Shown piece by piece: positions 34,617-43,429 of a DNA stretch of 64,000 bases (position 1 is the first letter of the stretch; the number at the start of each line of letters is the position of its first letter). The notes beneath the pieces are model-generated. The model saw nothing but the letters and a program-made list of their open reading frames with translations. It searched no databases and had not been told where the DNA came from. The DNA is taken from positions 62,001 through 126,000 of the forward strand of contig JAXMOK010000007.1 of NCBI GenBank assembly GCA_034669965.1, given 5' to 3'. Position numbers and translations under genes: made by a program. This DNA is from HXMU1420-13 sp034669965. Its GTDB lineage: Bacteria; Bacteroidota; Rhodothermia; Balneolales; Balneolaceae.

Positions 34617-35666
34617 TTACTTCAAAAATCCTTTCTTAACCAACAACTCCGCATTCAAAATCGCGCCACCGGCGGCCCCACGAATGGTATTATGCGCCAT
34701 GCACACAAAGCTGATATCGAATACTTCGGCTTCGCGTAATCGTCCCATATGTAACTGCATGCCATTTGCGTGATCGGCGTGGAGTCGTGGTTGTGGGAAT
34801 CGCTCTTCATCGTGTAGCTTGATCACCTGCTTGGGGGCAAACGGTAAATCCAGATCTGCGATTGGGTTTTTAAATCCTTGAACTGCTTTCCGTACTGCTT
34901 CAATATTTGCCGGTTTATTGGTGAGCTTTACCGTCACAGCAGCCATATGTCCGTTTAGCGTCGGCACTCTTGTACACGTTGCTTGCACCGGGTAATCAGG
35001 GGTTTCAATCCCATTATCGCTCAATTTTCCTAACAGTTTTTGAGTCTCCGGAGCGATTTTATCTTCCTCACCCGAGATATACGGCACCACATTGCTCAAA
35101 ATATCGAGACTTGGAACACCGGGATAGCCTGCGCCCGAAATCGCCTGCATAGTGGTTACGATCATCGCTTCGATGCCGAATGCATCGTAAATCGGTTTTA
35201 GCGCCAAAGATAACGGCACTACCACACAATTTGGGTTGGTTACAATCCATCCTGAACTATCTTCGGTGAATGTCTGCGTTTTGATCAACTCGATATGATC
35301 AGGATTTACCTCCGGTACCAACAAAGGAACCGTCGGATCCTGACGGTAATTTTTCGCGTTCGAAATCACCGGAATTCCAGCTCTCGCGAAAGCTCCTTCA
35401 ATCTCGGTAGCTACCGAAGAATCCAATCCTGAAAACACAAAATCGACGTTTTCCATCGCTTTGGGATCACAAGGATTCACCGTCATATCTGCAACATATG
35501 CCGGGAGTTCAACATCCTCTACCCAATTTGCCGCGTCTTTATATTTTTTACCTGCCGATCGCTCGGATGCACCTAGGGCGGCGATCTCAAACCATGGATG
35601 ATTTTGGAGTAAACGAATAAATTTTTGTCCAACCGCGCCTGTAGCGCCAAGAATACCGATTTTCAT
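34617..35666 (-). CDS. asd: Aspartate-semialdehyde dehydrogenase, archaeal/fungal-type sequence
   Basis: Second step from aspartate to Lys, Thr and Met. The 349 residues carry the NADP-binding GATGAVGQKF (8-17, approximate), the active-site Cys147 in TNPNC, and a downstream SGAGYPGV. The end (FDISFVCMAHNTIRGAAGGAILNAELL) fits the archaeal/fungal subfamily rather than the E. coli one. No other diaminopimelate gene is adjacent. Confidence 0.93.
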   Translation of the reverse strand: MKIGILGATGAVGQKFIRLLQNHPWFEIAALGASERSAGKKYKDAANWVEDVELPAYVADMTVNPCDPKAMENVDFVFSGLDSSVATEIEGAFARAGIPVISNAKNYRQDPTVPLLVPEVNPDHIELIKTQTFTEDSSGWIVTNPNCVVVPLSLALKPIYDAFGIEAMIVTTMQAISGAGYPGVPSLDILSNVVPYISGEEDKIAPETQKLLGKLSDNGIETPDYPVQATCTRVPTLNGHMAAVTVKLTNKPANIEAVRKAVQGFKNPIADLDLPFAPKQVIKLHDEERFPQPRLHADHANGMQLHMGRLREAEVFDISFVCMAHNTIRGAAGGAILNAELLVKKGFLK

Positions 35667-35837
35667 GAGTGAGTGAATTAGAAATGAGGAATATGAAAAT
35701 TAGGAATAGGAAGATAGGCACTGAAGCTCATTACCACATAGTTTTTTTCACTTTGTGCCTTTGTTACTCTGTGCCTATGTCACTAATTCACTATCTTCAG
35801 CCCTCATTTAAACTCAAAAACGAAGAACCCAATCTTC

Positions 35838-37289
35838 ATGTCGAATTTAGACAGTCTCGATAAAATTGTTTCTCTGGCCAAAGCCCGTGGCTTCATCTTT
35901 CAATCTTCAGAAATCTACGGTGGCTTAAGCGCCGTATACGATTACGGCCCCTTAGGCGTGGAGTTGAAGCGCAACATCCGAAACGCTTGGTGGAAAGAGA
36001 TGACCCAACGCCATAACAATATTGTTGGTGTTGATGCAGCCATTTTCATGCACCCAAAAGTGTGGGAAGCATCCGGACACGTTGGTGGATTCAACGATCC
36101 GATGATCGACGACAAGCAATCGAAAAAGCGTTACCGTGCGGATATGCTGATCGAGCAGTACATCATGAAGCTCGAGAAGGATGGAAAGACCGATAAAGCT
36201 GCTGAGATTCAGGAATTACTTGACACCACCGGAACTCGAAAAAGCCTGACCGAAGATCTGTACGATATCATCATCGAGAATGAGATTAAATCTCCGGATT
36301 CCGGGGCTTTTGATTGGACTGAAGTCCGCCAGTTTAACTTGATGTTCAAGACGCAGTTCGGGGCAACATCCAGCGAAGAAGATGGCGTGTATTTGCGTCC
36401 TGAAACCGCACAAGGAATTTTCGTGAATTACAAAAACGTACTGGATACCAGCCGTGTTTCCGTTCCGTTTGGGATTGCACAAACCGGTAAGGCGTTCAGA
36501 AATGAAGTGGTTGCGCGACAGTTTGTGTTCCGTATGCGTGAGTTTGAGCAGATGGAAATGCAATATTTTGTTGAACCGGGTACCGATGCCGAAGCGTATG
36601 ATGAGTGGAAGGAAAAACGTGTGGCTTGGCATAAACGAATTGGTATCCGCGAAGAGAATTTACGTTTTGTGGATCACCCACAGGATAAACTTGCCCATTA
36701 TGCGTTGGCGGCTGTGGATGTTCAGTACAAATACCCCATTGGCTGGCAGGAAGTGGAAGGAATCCACAACCGATCTGACTTTGATTTGAAACAGCATCAG
36801 GAGTTTTCGGGCAAGAAGCTGGATTACTTCGATCAGAAGAATAACAAGCGGTTTGTGCCTTATGTGATTGAAACTTCGATCGGGCTCGACCGCTGTACGC
36901 TAATGGTGCTTTGTGATGCCTACCGCGAGGAAGAAGTGGATGGAGATAAACGAGTGGTACTTAAAATGCATCCGGAACTCGCTCCTGTACAGGTTGGTAT
37001 TTTCCCGCTGATTAAGAAAGCTCCACTTCAGGAAATCGCACGTAAAATCGAAGCTGATCTACGCGAAGATTACTCGGTTCTATACGATGAAGCCGGCTCG
37101 ATTGGTAAGCGTTATCGTCGCCTTGATGAAGCTGGAACTCCTTTCTGCGTAACCGTTGATTTCGACACGATTGAGCAGGATCAGAAAGTGACTATCCGTT
37201 ATCGTGATGATATGAGTCAGGTTCGTGTGCCTATCGAAAAGGTTGGCGATGCCATTCGTGATGGAATGAAAGACTGGAAGGCGGAGTGA
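35838..37289 (+). CDS. glyS: Glycyl-tRNA synthetase, alpha2 (dimeric) type
   Basis: This is a 483-residue class II synthetase (single polypeptide type, as in Bacteroidota, archaea and eukaryotes). Motif 1 region GFIFQSSEIYGGLSAVYDYGPLG, motif 2 FRNEV...FRMREFEQMEMQYF, and the motif 3 Arg in SIGLDRCTL are visible. The C-terminal anticodon-binding domain covers about the last 100 residues (APVQVGIFPLIKK onward). The start at 35838 (ATG) follows a clean gap. Confidence 0.97.
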   Translation: MSNLDSLDKIVSLAKARGFIFQSSEIYGGLSAVYDYGPLGVELKRNIRNAWWKEMTQRHNNIVGVDAAIFMHPKVWEASGHVGGFNDPMIDDKQSKKRYRADMLIEQYIMKLEKDGKTDKAAEIQELLDTTGTRKSLTEDLYDIIIENEIKSPDSGAFDWTEVRQFNLMFKTQFGATSSEEDGVYLRPETAQGIFVNYKNVLDTSRVSVPFGIAQTGKAFRNEVVARQFVFRMREFEQMEMQYFVEPGTDAEAYDEWKEKRVAWHKRIGIREENLRFVDHPQDKLAHYALAAVDVQYKYPIGWQEVEGIHNRSDFDLKQHQEFSGKKLDYFDQKNNKRFVPYVIETSIGLDRCTLMVLCDAYREEEVDGDKRVVLKMHPELAPVQVGIFPLIKKAPLQEIARKIEADLREDYSVLYDEAGSIGKRYRRLDEAGTPFCVTVDFDTIEQDQKVTIRYRDDMSQVRVPIEKVGDAIRDGMKDWKAE

Positions 37290-37609
37290 GTAATTAGTGC
37301 CATAGGCATCTTCATTAGGAATCCCTTTGGGGCCTTTGGGAGAATAGGTAAATTACGAATTAGGAATAGCTGATTTCTGATTCTAATAATGAAGTACTAC
37401 TAGCTCCGATGCTCTGCGTCGGAGCTTTTTTATTGCGTAGATTCAAAACAACTAAACATTTGAACAACGTTAATCTGGTTGTCAACCAAATCGAAAGCGG
37501 TGTCATTGTTTTAGCTTTTTCAATTTCAGGATTCTACCTGTTTTTAGTGTTTTATTTTACTACTCTTATCGCCGAGTGTAAAATTCTGCTATGTTTTATC
37601 CGACAGTAA
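37290..37609. other. Intergenic region, terminator, no supported gene
   Basis: The 320 bases hold a glyS terminator (37402-37431) and an AATTAGGAATA repeat word (37355). A 66-codon frame starting inside the terminator stem (37409) is not credible as a gene. Confidence 0.6.
37402..37431 (+). terminator. Intrinsic terminator after glyS
   Basis: AGCTCCGA (37402-37409) pairs with TCGGAGCT (37419-37426), with a 9-base loop, followed by a T-run. It lies 113 bases after the stop codon. The AGCTCC...GGAGCT core is unrelated to the coding sequence. Confidence 0.88.
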
Positions 37610-40312
37610 TTGAATAGATTAAAAAATATTTTCCAGTTTTATCGGGATTGCTATCAACATGATCTGAAAGGAATTCGGGTAACGAACTTTATTTCAAAAT
37701 CAGCGAAAAGCCGCTTTTCCCCCACGATAAATGAATTCTTTCATAATGACATTGACAAGATTCATGTAGATTCTGATTGGGCTGCCGAAGTTGAAAAAGA
37801 GTTGGTTTTAAACCATAAAGAGAAGGCACTGTACGCCGGCACCTATTTCATCAAAGGGAATAAGTCGATGTTAGGAAATACATCAACGAACTATCTCCCT
37901 TTATTTATTCATGAGCTGGAACTGTCAAAAATCAACAAAGTGTATTTCGTTGAATTAATTGACACTTACTTGAATCCTGACTTCATCACCATGATGAACT
38001 CGATGGATGAAGAACTGAACCTTAGCGCCGAAGTTTTCGACACCAATTTACCGGCTGATCCAATCGGTTTTGAACATTTAGTACAAATCGAGAACTTTTT
38101 TAAAGAATACTGTCCCGATTGGAACATAGATGAACTGTTCAATTATCATGATCCCAAGTTCAATTTTTCGAATCACCTTTTATCGCTAAAAAAACTTAAA
38201 GCAGGCTCTAAAACTATTGCTTCCGGGCTCATTTTTGGAGTCTTCAATAAACCTCAGGGATCTTTAGGGGTTCTCAACGAACTCACTACCCTAGCTGACG
38301 GAAAAGTGAATTCACCGTTGTTAAACCAATTTTTTGGTTTGTCAGATATTCACTTTCAAGACCTAACGAAACGGCGAGTTTATATTCCGGCCTCGCTAAG
38401 TTCTGCCCAGAGAAATGCTATTTTCAAAAAAGATGCTTATCCAATTTCATTAGTGTTAGGTCCGCCTGGAACTGGTAAATCATTTACAATTGCATGCCTC
38501 GCACTCGATGCAATTTGTAATAATCAATCGATACTTATTGTATCAAAAAATGCCCAAGCTACTAGGGTGGTTGCAAATGTTATCGAAGGACATTTTGGTG
38601 TAAAAGGAAAGGTGGTAAAGGCAGATAACCAACGCTATCGAAATGGGTTGGCAACCAGACTTTCTAAAATGGTAAACTGGTCGAGTTCAAAAATTCCGGA
38701 TATTATTCGAACGTTAAAGCAAATTCACAGTTTACAGGAAAGTCTACACATCACACTAAAGAAGATCATTGAAGCTGAGAAAAAAGAAATTGAATGGGGA
38801 CAATTCTATCACAACCATCAGCGAGGATTTTTTTCCATCTTTAAAGACAAATGGATTCAGTATAAGAAATCAAGAACAGCTAAAGTCTGGAAGCTAAACA
38901 GTTCTCTTGTAGCTTTGCACGAGCAGAAAAGCACAGCAGTAAAAAAGTATATAAAGCAAAAATTAGAGGATAAGCTTAGAAATACGCTGAAGTTTCAACG
39001 TGCAAGCTTCACCAAACTTATCAATGCACTAAAAGAGAAAAATTACTCGAAGGTTTACGAGAAGATTCACACCATCGATTTCGAATTAATCCTAGGAGCA
39101 TTACCCATTTGGCTAACAACATCGAAACAAATTTCAGGGCATCTTCCACTAAAAAAAGAGCTTTTCGATGTAGTTATTGTTGATGAAGCTTCTCAATGTG
39201 ATATTTCATCGATGATTCCGGTAATCTACCGTGCAAAAAAACTGGTTGTAGTTGGTGATCCTCAACAATTGAATCATGTTTCTTTTCTTTCCGATGCTAA
39301 ACAGCGTGATCTTCGATTGAATTATGGGCTTGATGATTCCCTTCCCAATTACCGAACTGAGAGTTTGATCGACTGGACGAATAATTTAATCACGAACCAA
39401 AACCAAGTTACTTTTCTTAATGAACACTATAGAAGTAAACCGGCCATTATTCGGTTTTCAAATGAAAGATTTTACGACAATCAATTAAACCTACTCCGAT
39501 CGCACCCCATCAACGATCAAGAGCAGTCGGTTATCATTTGCAAAACTGAAGGAACACGTGATGAAAAGGGGATTAACGAAATTGAAGCTCAATCGATAGT
39601 CAATAAACTTAGAGACCTTTTTTCTCAAAGTAGTCAACACTCGTCGAAAGTTACTCCGTCTATCGGAATATCTTCTCCCTTTAGTTCTCAGGTAAGCTAC
39701 ATTAAAACCTGTGTGAGCAAAGAATTCCCAAATGATGTTTTGCGCAAGCATGAGGTACTTATCGGAACACCTTTTCATTTTCAAGGAGAAGAGCGCGATA
39801 TAATGCTTATCTCATTTACGCTTGATTCCAATTCTCACTTCGGAGCAATAAATTATCTGAATCGTGAAGATGTTTTTAACGTGCTTATCACCAGGGCCAG
39901 GAACACTCAGTATCTTTTTACCTCTTTAGATCCTAAGCAACTTCCCTCAACTTCGTTATTAAAAGACTATCTGGAGTTTAATCATGAGTATCTTGAATCT
40001 CATGAAATTGCACATGGTTATGATGAATTTCTGAACGAGGTAATCGGGTTTTTGAAGGGCACCAGTTTTGAGAAAGTTTATAGCGATATCAGTATTTCCG
40101 GAGTTCAAGTTGATCTAACTGTTGTCCGTGATGGCACTTATTATTGTATCGACTTAATTGGCTACCCCGGGAATTTCGCCGCACAATTTTCTGCCCGAAA
40201 TATTGAAATTCTGAACAGGATGAAAACGCCGGTTTATTTTATTCCTTACAGCTGTTGGGTGCTAAATAAAGATCAAACCAAAAGAGAATTACTTCGATTT
40301 TTAAATAGCTGA
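37610..40312 (+). CDS. SF1 (DNA2/NAM7-like) helicase protein with nuclease-like C-terminal tail
   Basis: This is a 900-residue protein. Walker A is GPPGTGKS (284-291), Walker B is DEAS with D525-E526, motif III is GDPQQL (D550), motif IV is EHYRS (R608) and motif VI is TRAR (R762, R764): complete SF1 set. The N-terminal 280 residues and a charged helical insertion at about 360-470 are unassigned. The C terminus (about 820-900) resembles the MTES_1575-type PD-(D/E)xK domain: D835 in VQVDLTVV and D848 in CIDLIGYPG, but the third residue is Ile, so nuclease activity is doubtful. Start is TTG at 37610: an in-frame TAA immediately precedes it and the first ATG is about 86 codons in. Confidence 0.88.
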   Translation: MNRLKNIFQFYRDCYQHDLKGIRVTNFISKSAKSRFSPTINEFFHNDIDKIHVDSDWAAEVEKELVLNHKEKALYAGTYFIKGNKSMLGNTSTNYLPLFIHELELSKINKVYFVELIDTYLNPDFITMMNSMDEELNLSAEVFDTNLPADPIGFEHLVQIENFFKEYCPDWNIDELFNYHDPKFNFSNHLLSLKKLKAGSKTIASGLIFGVFNKPQGSLGVLNELTTLADGKVNSPLLNQFFGLSDIHFQDLTKRRVYIPASLSSAQRNAIFKKDAYPISLVLGPPGTGKSFTIACLALDAICNNQSILIVSKNAQATRVVANVIEGHFGVKGKVVKADNQRYRNGLATRLSKMVNWSSSKIPDIIRTLKQIHSLQESLHITLKKIIEAEKKEIEWGQFYHNHQRGFFSIFKDKWIQYKKSRTAKVWKLNSSLVALHEQKSTAVKKYIKQKLEDKLRNTLKFQRASFTKLINALKEKNYSKVYEKIHTIDFELILGALPIWLTTSKQISGHLPLKKELFDVVIVDEASQCDISSMIPVIYRAKKLVVVGDPQQLNHVSFLSDAKQRDLRLNYGLDDSLPNYRTESLIDWTNNLITNQNQVTFLNEHYRSKPAIIRFSNERFYDNQLNLLRSHPINDQEQSVIICKTEGTRDEKGINEIEAQSIVNKLRDLFSQSSQHSSKVTPSIGISSPFSSQVSYIKTCVSKEFPNDVLRKHEVLIGTPFHFQGEERDIMLISFTLDSNSHFGAINYLNREDVFNVLITRARNTQYLFTSLDPKQLPSTSLLKDYLEFNHEYLESHEIAHGYDEFLNEVIGFLKGTSFEKVYSDISISGVQVDLTVVRDGTYYCIDLIGYPGNFAAQFSARNIEILNRMKTPVYFIPYSCWVLNKDQTKRELLRFLNS

Positions 40313-40315
40313 AAA

Positions 40316-41383
40316 TCACTCCAACTCCAGAAGCCACCCCGAAATCTCTTCCAAAAATCCATCCACAAACTCCTTTGGCAAGGTGGCGTATTCGGTTACA
40401 AACCCTGTGTTTGCGGGTTGGAATAAGTGATTAGCTTTCGGGAAGTTTTTGTTGGTGCAGTTCATTCGATCGTTTTCGCAAACTTCCACAAAAACGGTTT
40501 CATTTTGAACCGGGGTTACTTGAGTGTCTTTTCCGCCAAACAATGCTAGAATTGGAATTTCTAATCCGTCCAAATCATCGACCGGATCGTAATGCAGCAA
40601 CGATCGCATTTGAGCACTTTGCAGAGGTGTAACCTGCGCACTGAACTGAGCATTCGAAAAAGCTTCAACATCTACAATGTACTGCCGCTGATTCTCGGGT
40701 AATTTTGCCACTTCACTTTCAATCAGCTTTTGATACTCCACTTTCAGCTCGTCCCAGCCTTCATTTTTCCGAGCAGTCTCGTATGCGAGTTCTTGGAATT
40801 CTAAAACAGGCTGTATGTCATCTTCGGTTTTTCCTGCAGCTTTTTGCATAATGATGACCTGCTCGTTGATCACCTCTTTCAACGGAACCATGGTACTTGC
40901 CATCAACACCATCGCTGAGATCCGATCGTCGTTGGCTGCCAATCGAGTGGATACGATCCCTCCTTGGGAGTGTCCAAACAGGATAAATTCATCAAACAAT
41001 GTCTCTGATTGAAACTGAAAATAATCCATGATGGCTTTCACGTCATTGGCAAGATCATCAAGCGTAGCGGACGAAAAATCGCCGGTTGAGGTTCCCATTT
41101 GGCGATCATCATACCGGAAACTTGCGATGCCTTCCCCCTTTAAATGCTCGGCAACCAACTTAAAAGGTTTGAATCCTAGTATGGTTTCATCTCGATCTTG
41201 GGCTCCACTTCCTGTAATCATAATTACTAAAGGTGCACCTTTTTGATGAGCATCGGGTAGCTCCAAAGTTCCTCCGATTTCCAAATCACCATGCGGGATG
41301 ACGAGTTCTTGAGCGCTTGATTGTGTGTTGATCATCGCCACAAAAAATAAAAAAGTAAGAAATTTGAGATTTACTGGTTTCAT
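40316..41383 (-). CDS. Secreted alpha/beta hydrolase
   Basis: This is a 355-residue protein. An N-terminal signal (FLTFLFFVAMINTQSSAQ) is followed by the hydrolase fold: GSGAQDRDE oxyanion segment, nucleophile GHSQGG, acid in GGKDTQV and His in ANHLFQ. It resembles the BAAT/prolyl-oligopeptidase-like esterases. The start is the ATG at 41383, which overlaps the SdpI-like gene stop (ATGA). A longer frame reaching 41596 exists but runs over sdpI in another frame and lacks a start at a signal peptide. Confidence 0.87.
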   Translation of the reverse strand: MKPVNLKFLTFLFFVAMINTQSSAQELVIPHGDLEIGGTLELPDAHQKGAPLVIMITGSGAQDRDETILGFKPFKLVAEHLKGEGIASFRYDDRQMGTSTGDFSSATLDDLANDVKAIMDYFQFQSETLFDEFILFGHSQGGIVSTRLAANDDRISAMVLMASTMVPLKEVINEQVIIMQKAAGKTEDDIQPVLEFQELAYETARKNEGWDELKVEYQKLIESEVAKLPENQRQYIVDVEAFSNAQFSAQVTPLQSAQMRSLLHYDPVDDLDGLEIPILALFGGKDTQVTPVQNETVFVEVCENDRMNCTNKNFPKANHLFQPANTGFVTEYATLPKEFVDGFLEEISGWLLELE

Positions 41384-42042
41384 GAGGATTGAGTTTCTAG
41401 CTGTTGAAAGATTACATACGAATATATAATAGGGACGAAAACAAGAACGGCAGTCACTACTCCAAAAATACTCCAATATGCCACTGCGTTTGAAATCGTT
41501 AGCGGCGCGATGATCATTATTAGCGCTCCTACTGTCCACACTTTTGCGGTTAATCGATGCGTGCGTTTCCAAACTTCTTCGTTTTCGAGTGTCCAAGGTG
41601 TTTTCACACCTATAAAATAGTTCTGTTTAAGTGATTGCATATAGTTGCCTAATACTAGAAACAACATCCCCACCCCAAGTTGAATGTAGATACTGAAATT
41701 GATATCGGTTCCCAGCGACTCAACCATGATGAAAACGTACATAAACACCATAAACATGCTCGTGATTGTGCGGATTGCAGCGATCGGTTTTTGTGCCGCT
41801 TCAATTCTTTTTTTCGGATCGATCTTGGGTAGAAATACGAGCAGTAAATAAGTTCCGAGACCTAAAGCCGGAAACATAAATGCATTTACCCATTTTGGCC
41901 CCCAATCATCCGCCTCGCCCTGCATGTTAAAATGCGTAGGAACCTGATCGGGGAGTTCATCCCAGATGTACATTGAAAATGCAAAAGGAAGTAGTAATAG
42001 AAACACTACATACCATTCTTTTTTAATTGTTTGAAGTACCAT
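41380..42042 (-). CDS. SdpI-like membrane protein
   Basis: This is a 220-residue membrane protein. The N-terminal DUF1648 motif (LPDQVPTHFNMQGEADDWG) is followed by six hydrophobic segments and the SdpI core (GNYMQSLKQNYFIGVKTPWTLENEEVWKRTHR). In Bacillus, SdpI gives immunity to the SdpC toxin and sequesters SdpR. The ArsR-like gene just upstream gives the same regulator-membrane-protein pairing, but no SdpC-like toxin is near. The stop overlaps the hydrolase ATG. Confidence 0.88.
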   Translation of the reverse strand: MVLQTIKKEWYVVFLLLLPFAFSMYIWDELPDQVPTHFNMQGEADDWGPKWVNAFMFPALGLGTYLLLVFLPKIDPKKRIEAAQKPIAAIRTITSMFMVFMYVFIMVESLGTDINFSIYIQLGVGMLFLVLGNYMQSLKQNYFIGVKTPWTLENEEVWKRTHRLTAKVWTVGALIMIIAPLTISNAVAYWSIFGVVTAVLVFVPIIYSYVIFQQLETQSS

Positions 42043-42045
42043 AGC

Positions 42046-42309
42046 TCACGAATTTGAGTTTAATAAATTGAACAACCATTGGGTAGCTTCTTCAAGCACG
42101 GTAGTATCCAACGAGTAAGTGATAAACTGCCCATCTCGCTCGGTAGTAACCAATTTCGCCTGCTTCAATATGTCGAGATGATGCGAAATGCTCGGCTTCG
42201 AAATATCGAAGGCATCCGCGATCTCACCGGCTGTCAGGTCTTTTTCTTTCAACAGATCGAGAATCTGCCGCCGGGTTGGATCATTAAGTGCTTTAAAAAG
42301 ACTATTCAT
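42046..42309 (-). CDS. ArsR-family regulator, SdpR-like
   Basis: This is an 87-residue winged-helix repressor. The recognition helix region is visible (LTAGEIADAFDISKPSISHHLDILKQAKLV, about 24-53). No cysteine metal site is seen, as in SdpR, which lacks one. It starts the three-gene operon ArsR-SdpI-hydrolase (3-base gap, then ATGA overlap), so it is probably an autorepressor responding to the membrane protein. Confidence 0.9.
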   Translation of the reverse strand: MNSLFKALNDPTRRQILDLLKEKDLTAGEIADAFDISKPSISHHLDILKQAKLVTTERDGQFITYSLDTTVLEEATQWLFNLLNSNS

Positions 42310-43039
42310 TTAGATAATTAGATAAGTGTCTAAATATAATATCCAAAACGGAAGAATCAATAAAAGGTTTCATTTGCGAGGAATACCATGAACGAAGTGA
42401 ATGATTCCGAAGCAATCTCAGAATATTAGGTTAAAAATGAACTCTTGAGATCACTTCTCCCGCCTCCTTCGGCAAGCTCAGGAACTGGCGGGATCGTGAA
42501 TGGAAAAATAATAGTCACTGACAATCCTTGAATTCGCAGGGTTAAAACCCATGCTTGTTTATGATTTTTGTAGAACCACAGTCATAATCAAGAAGGGACT
42601 TTAGTCCGATATTACAGCCCTGCTCCAAATTGTAAGTATTCCCATTTAAATAGGTTCATTTAAAAGAAAATCTATTTCCATTTGCGAGGAGCCCGCGACG
42701 AAGCAATCTCAGGATATCTAGTTCTAATTAAACTCTTGAGATCACTTCACTCCGTTCGTGAATTGGGTATTTATAAATAAGTTTGGGCACTCTTAATCCA
42801 TAATTCCACAGGGTTAAAACCCTTGCTTGTTTATGATCTTGGTTGAACCACAGTCATAATCAAGAAGGGACTTTAGTCCCATATTACAGCCCTGCTCCAA
42901 ATTGTAAGTATTCCCATTAAATAGGTTCATTTAAACGAAAATCTATTTCCATTTGCGTGGAGCCTGCGACCAAGCAAGCTCAGGATATCTAGTTCTAATT
43001 AAACTCTTGAGATCACTTCGCTCCGCTCGTGAATGGGTA
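42310..43039. other. Repeat-rich intergenic region, no gene
   Basis: This 730-base gap is filled mostly by a tandem duplication (see repeat at 42371-43035). No frame is credible as a gene. Confidence 0.75.
42371..43035 (+). repeat. Tandem intergenic duplication, about 2.3 units of 271-308 bp
   Basis: A CATTTGCGAGGA...AAGCAATCTCAG...GAGATCACTTC...GTGAATGG block recurs at 42371, 42679 and 42950. Between them, a longer block (42538-42680 and 42810-42951) repeats almost exactly: it contains GGGTTAAAACCC and GGGACTTTAGTCCC (or CCG variant) palindromes and the phrase TTACAGCCCTGCTCCAAATTGTAAGTATTCCCAT. A single related block lies at 53753-53858. Confidence 0.85.
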
Positions 43040-43426
43040 TTAATCTAAATCCCGGAGGTGAATATTCAATGCTTTTACACTGATTTGAATTTCGATCATC
43101 ATCATCCCTAAAGAAATCAGCAATAAAATCAGACTTAAGCCAAATAGGATTTTCCCAAGGACTATCCATCCGGCAAATAAAGCAACCATACAAAAAACGG
43201 ATAGAAATAGTGACCCTATGCCTAGCAATTGCATGTTTTTGATCAAACCAACTCGCTTATGCAGATTTTCGATTTGAGCTTTGGCTCCCTTATCGCCCGT
43301 TTCCTTGTAGCGACCGTGTAAAGTTCTGATCAGATTAGCCAGCGATAGAAATCGATTGGTATAGGCAAGTAATAACAATGAGATTGCCGAGAAAAGTAGT
43401 CCGGGTGTAGTAAGGTTGAGTTCCAT
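43040..43426 (-). CDS. DUF2721 family membrane protein
   Basis: This is a 128-residue protein. Conserved motif PGLLFSAISLLLLAYTNRFLSLANLIR (about 8-34) is the DUF2721 signature. Three hydrophobic helices are separated by a basic loop (ETGDKGAKAQIENLHKR). Function unknown. It starts 3 bases after the glycosyltransferase stop, in one operon. Confidence 0.85.
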   Translation of the reverse strand: MELNLTTPGLLFSAISLLLLAYTNRFLSLANLIRTLHGRYKETGDKGAKAQIENLHKRVGLIKNMQLLGIGSLFLSVFCMVALFAGWIVLGKILFGLSLILLLISLGMMMIEIQISVKALNIHLRDLD

Positions 43427-43429
43427 TTC

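Noticed and set aside
37409..37609. 66-codon frame before the helicase gene
   Set aside because: It begins inside the glyS terminator stem, has no start signal or conservation clue, and its composition is not protein-like.
41384..41596. N-terminal extension of the secreted hydrolase
   Set aside because: It overlaps sdpI in a different frame; the ATG at 41383 starts a proper signal peptide.
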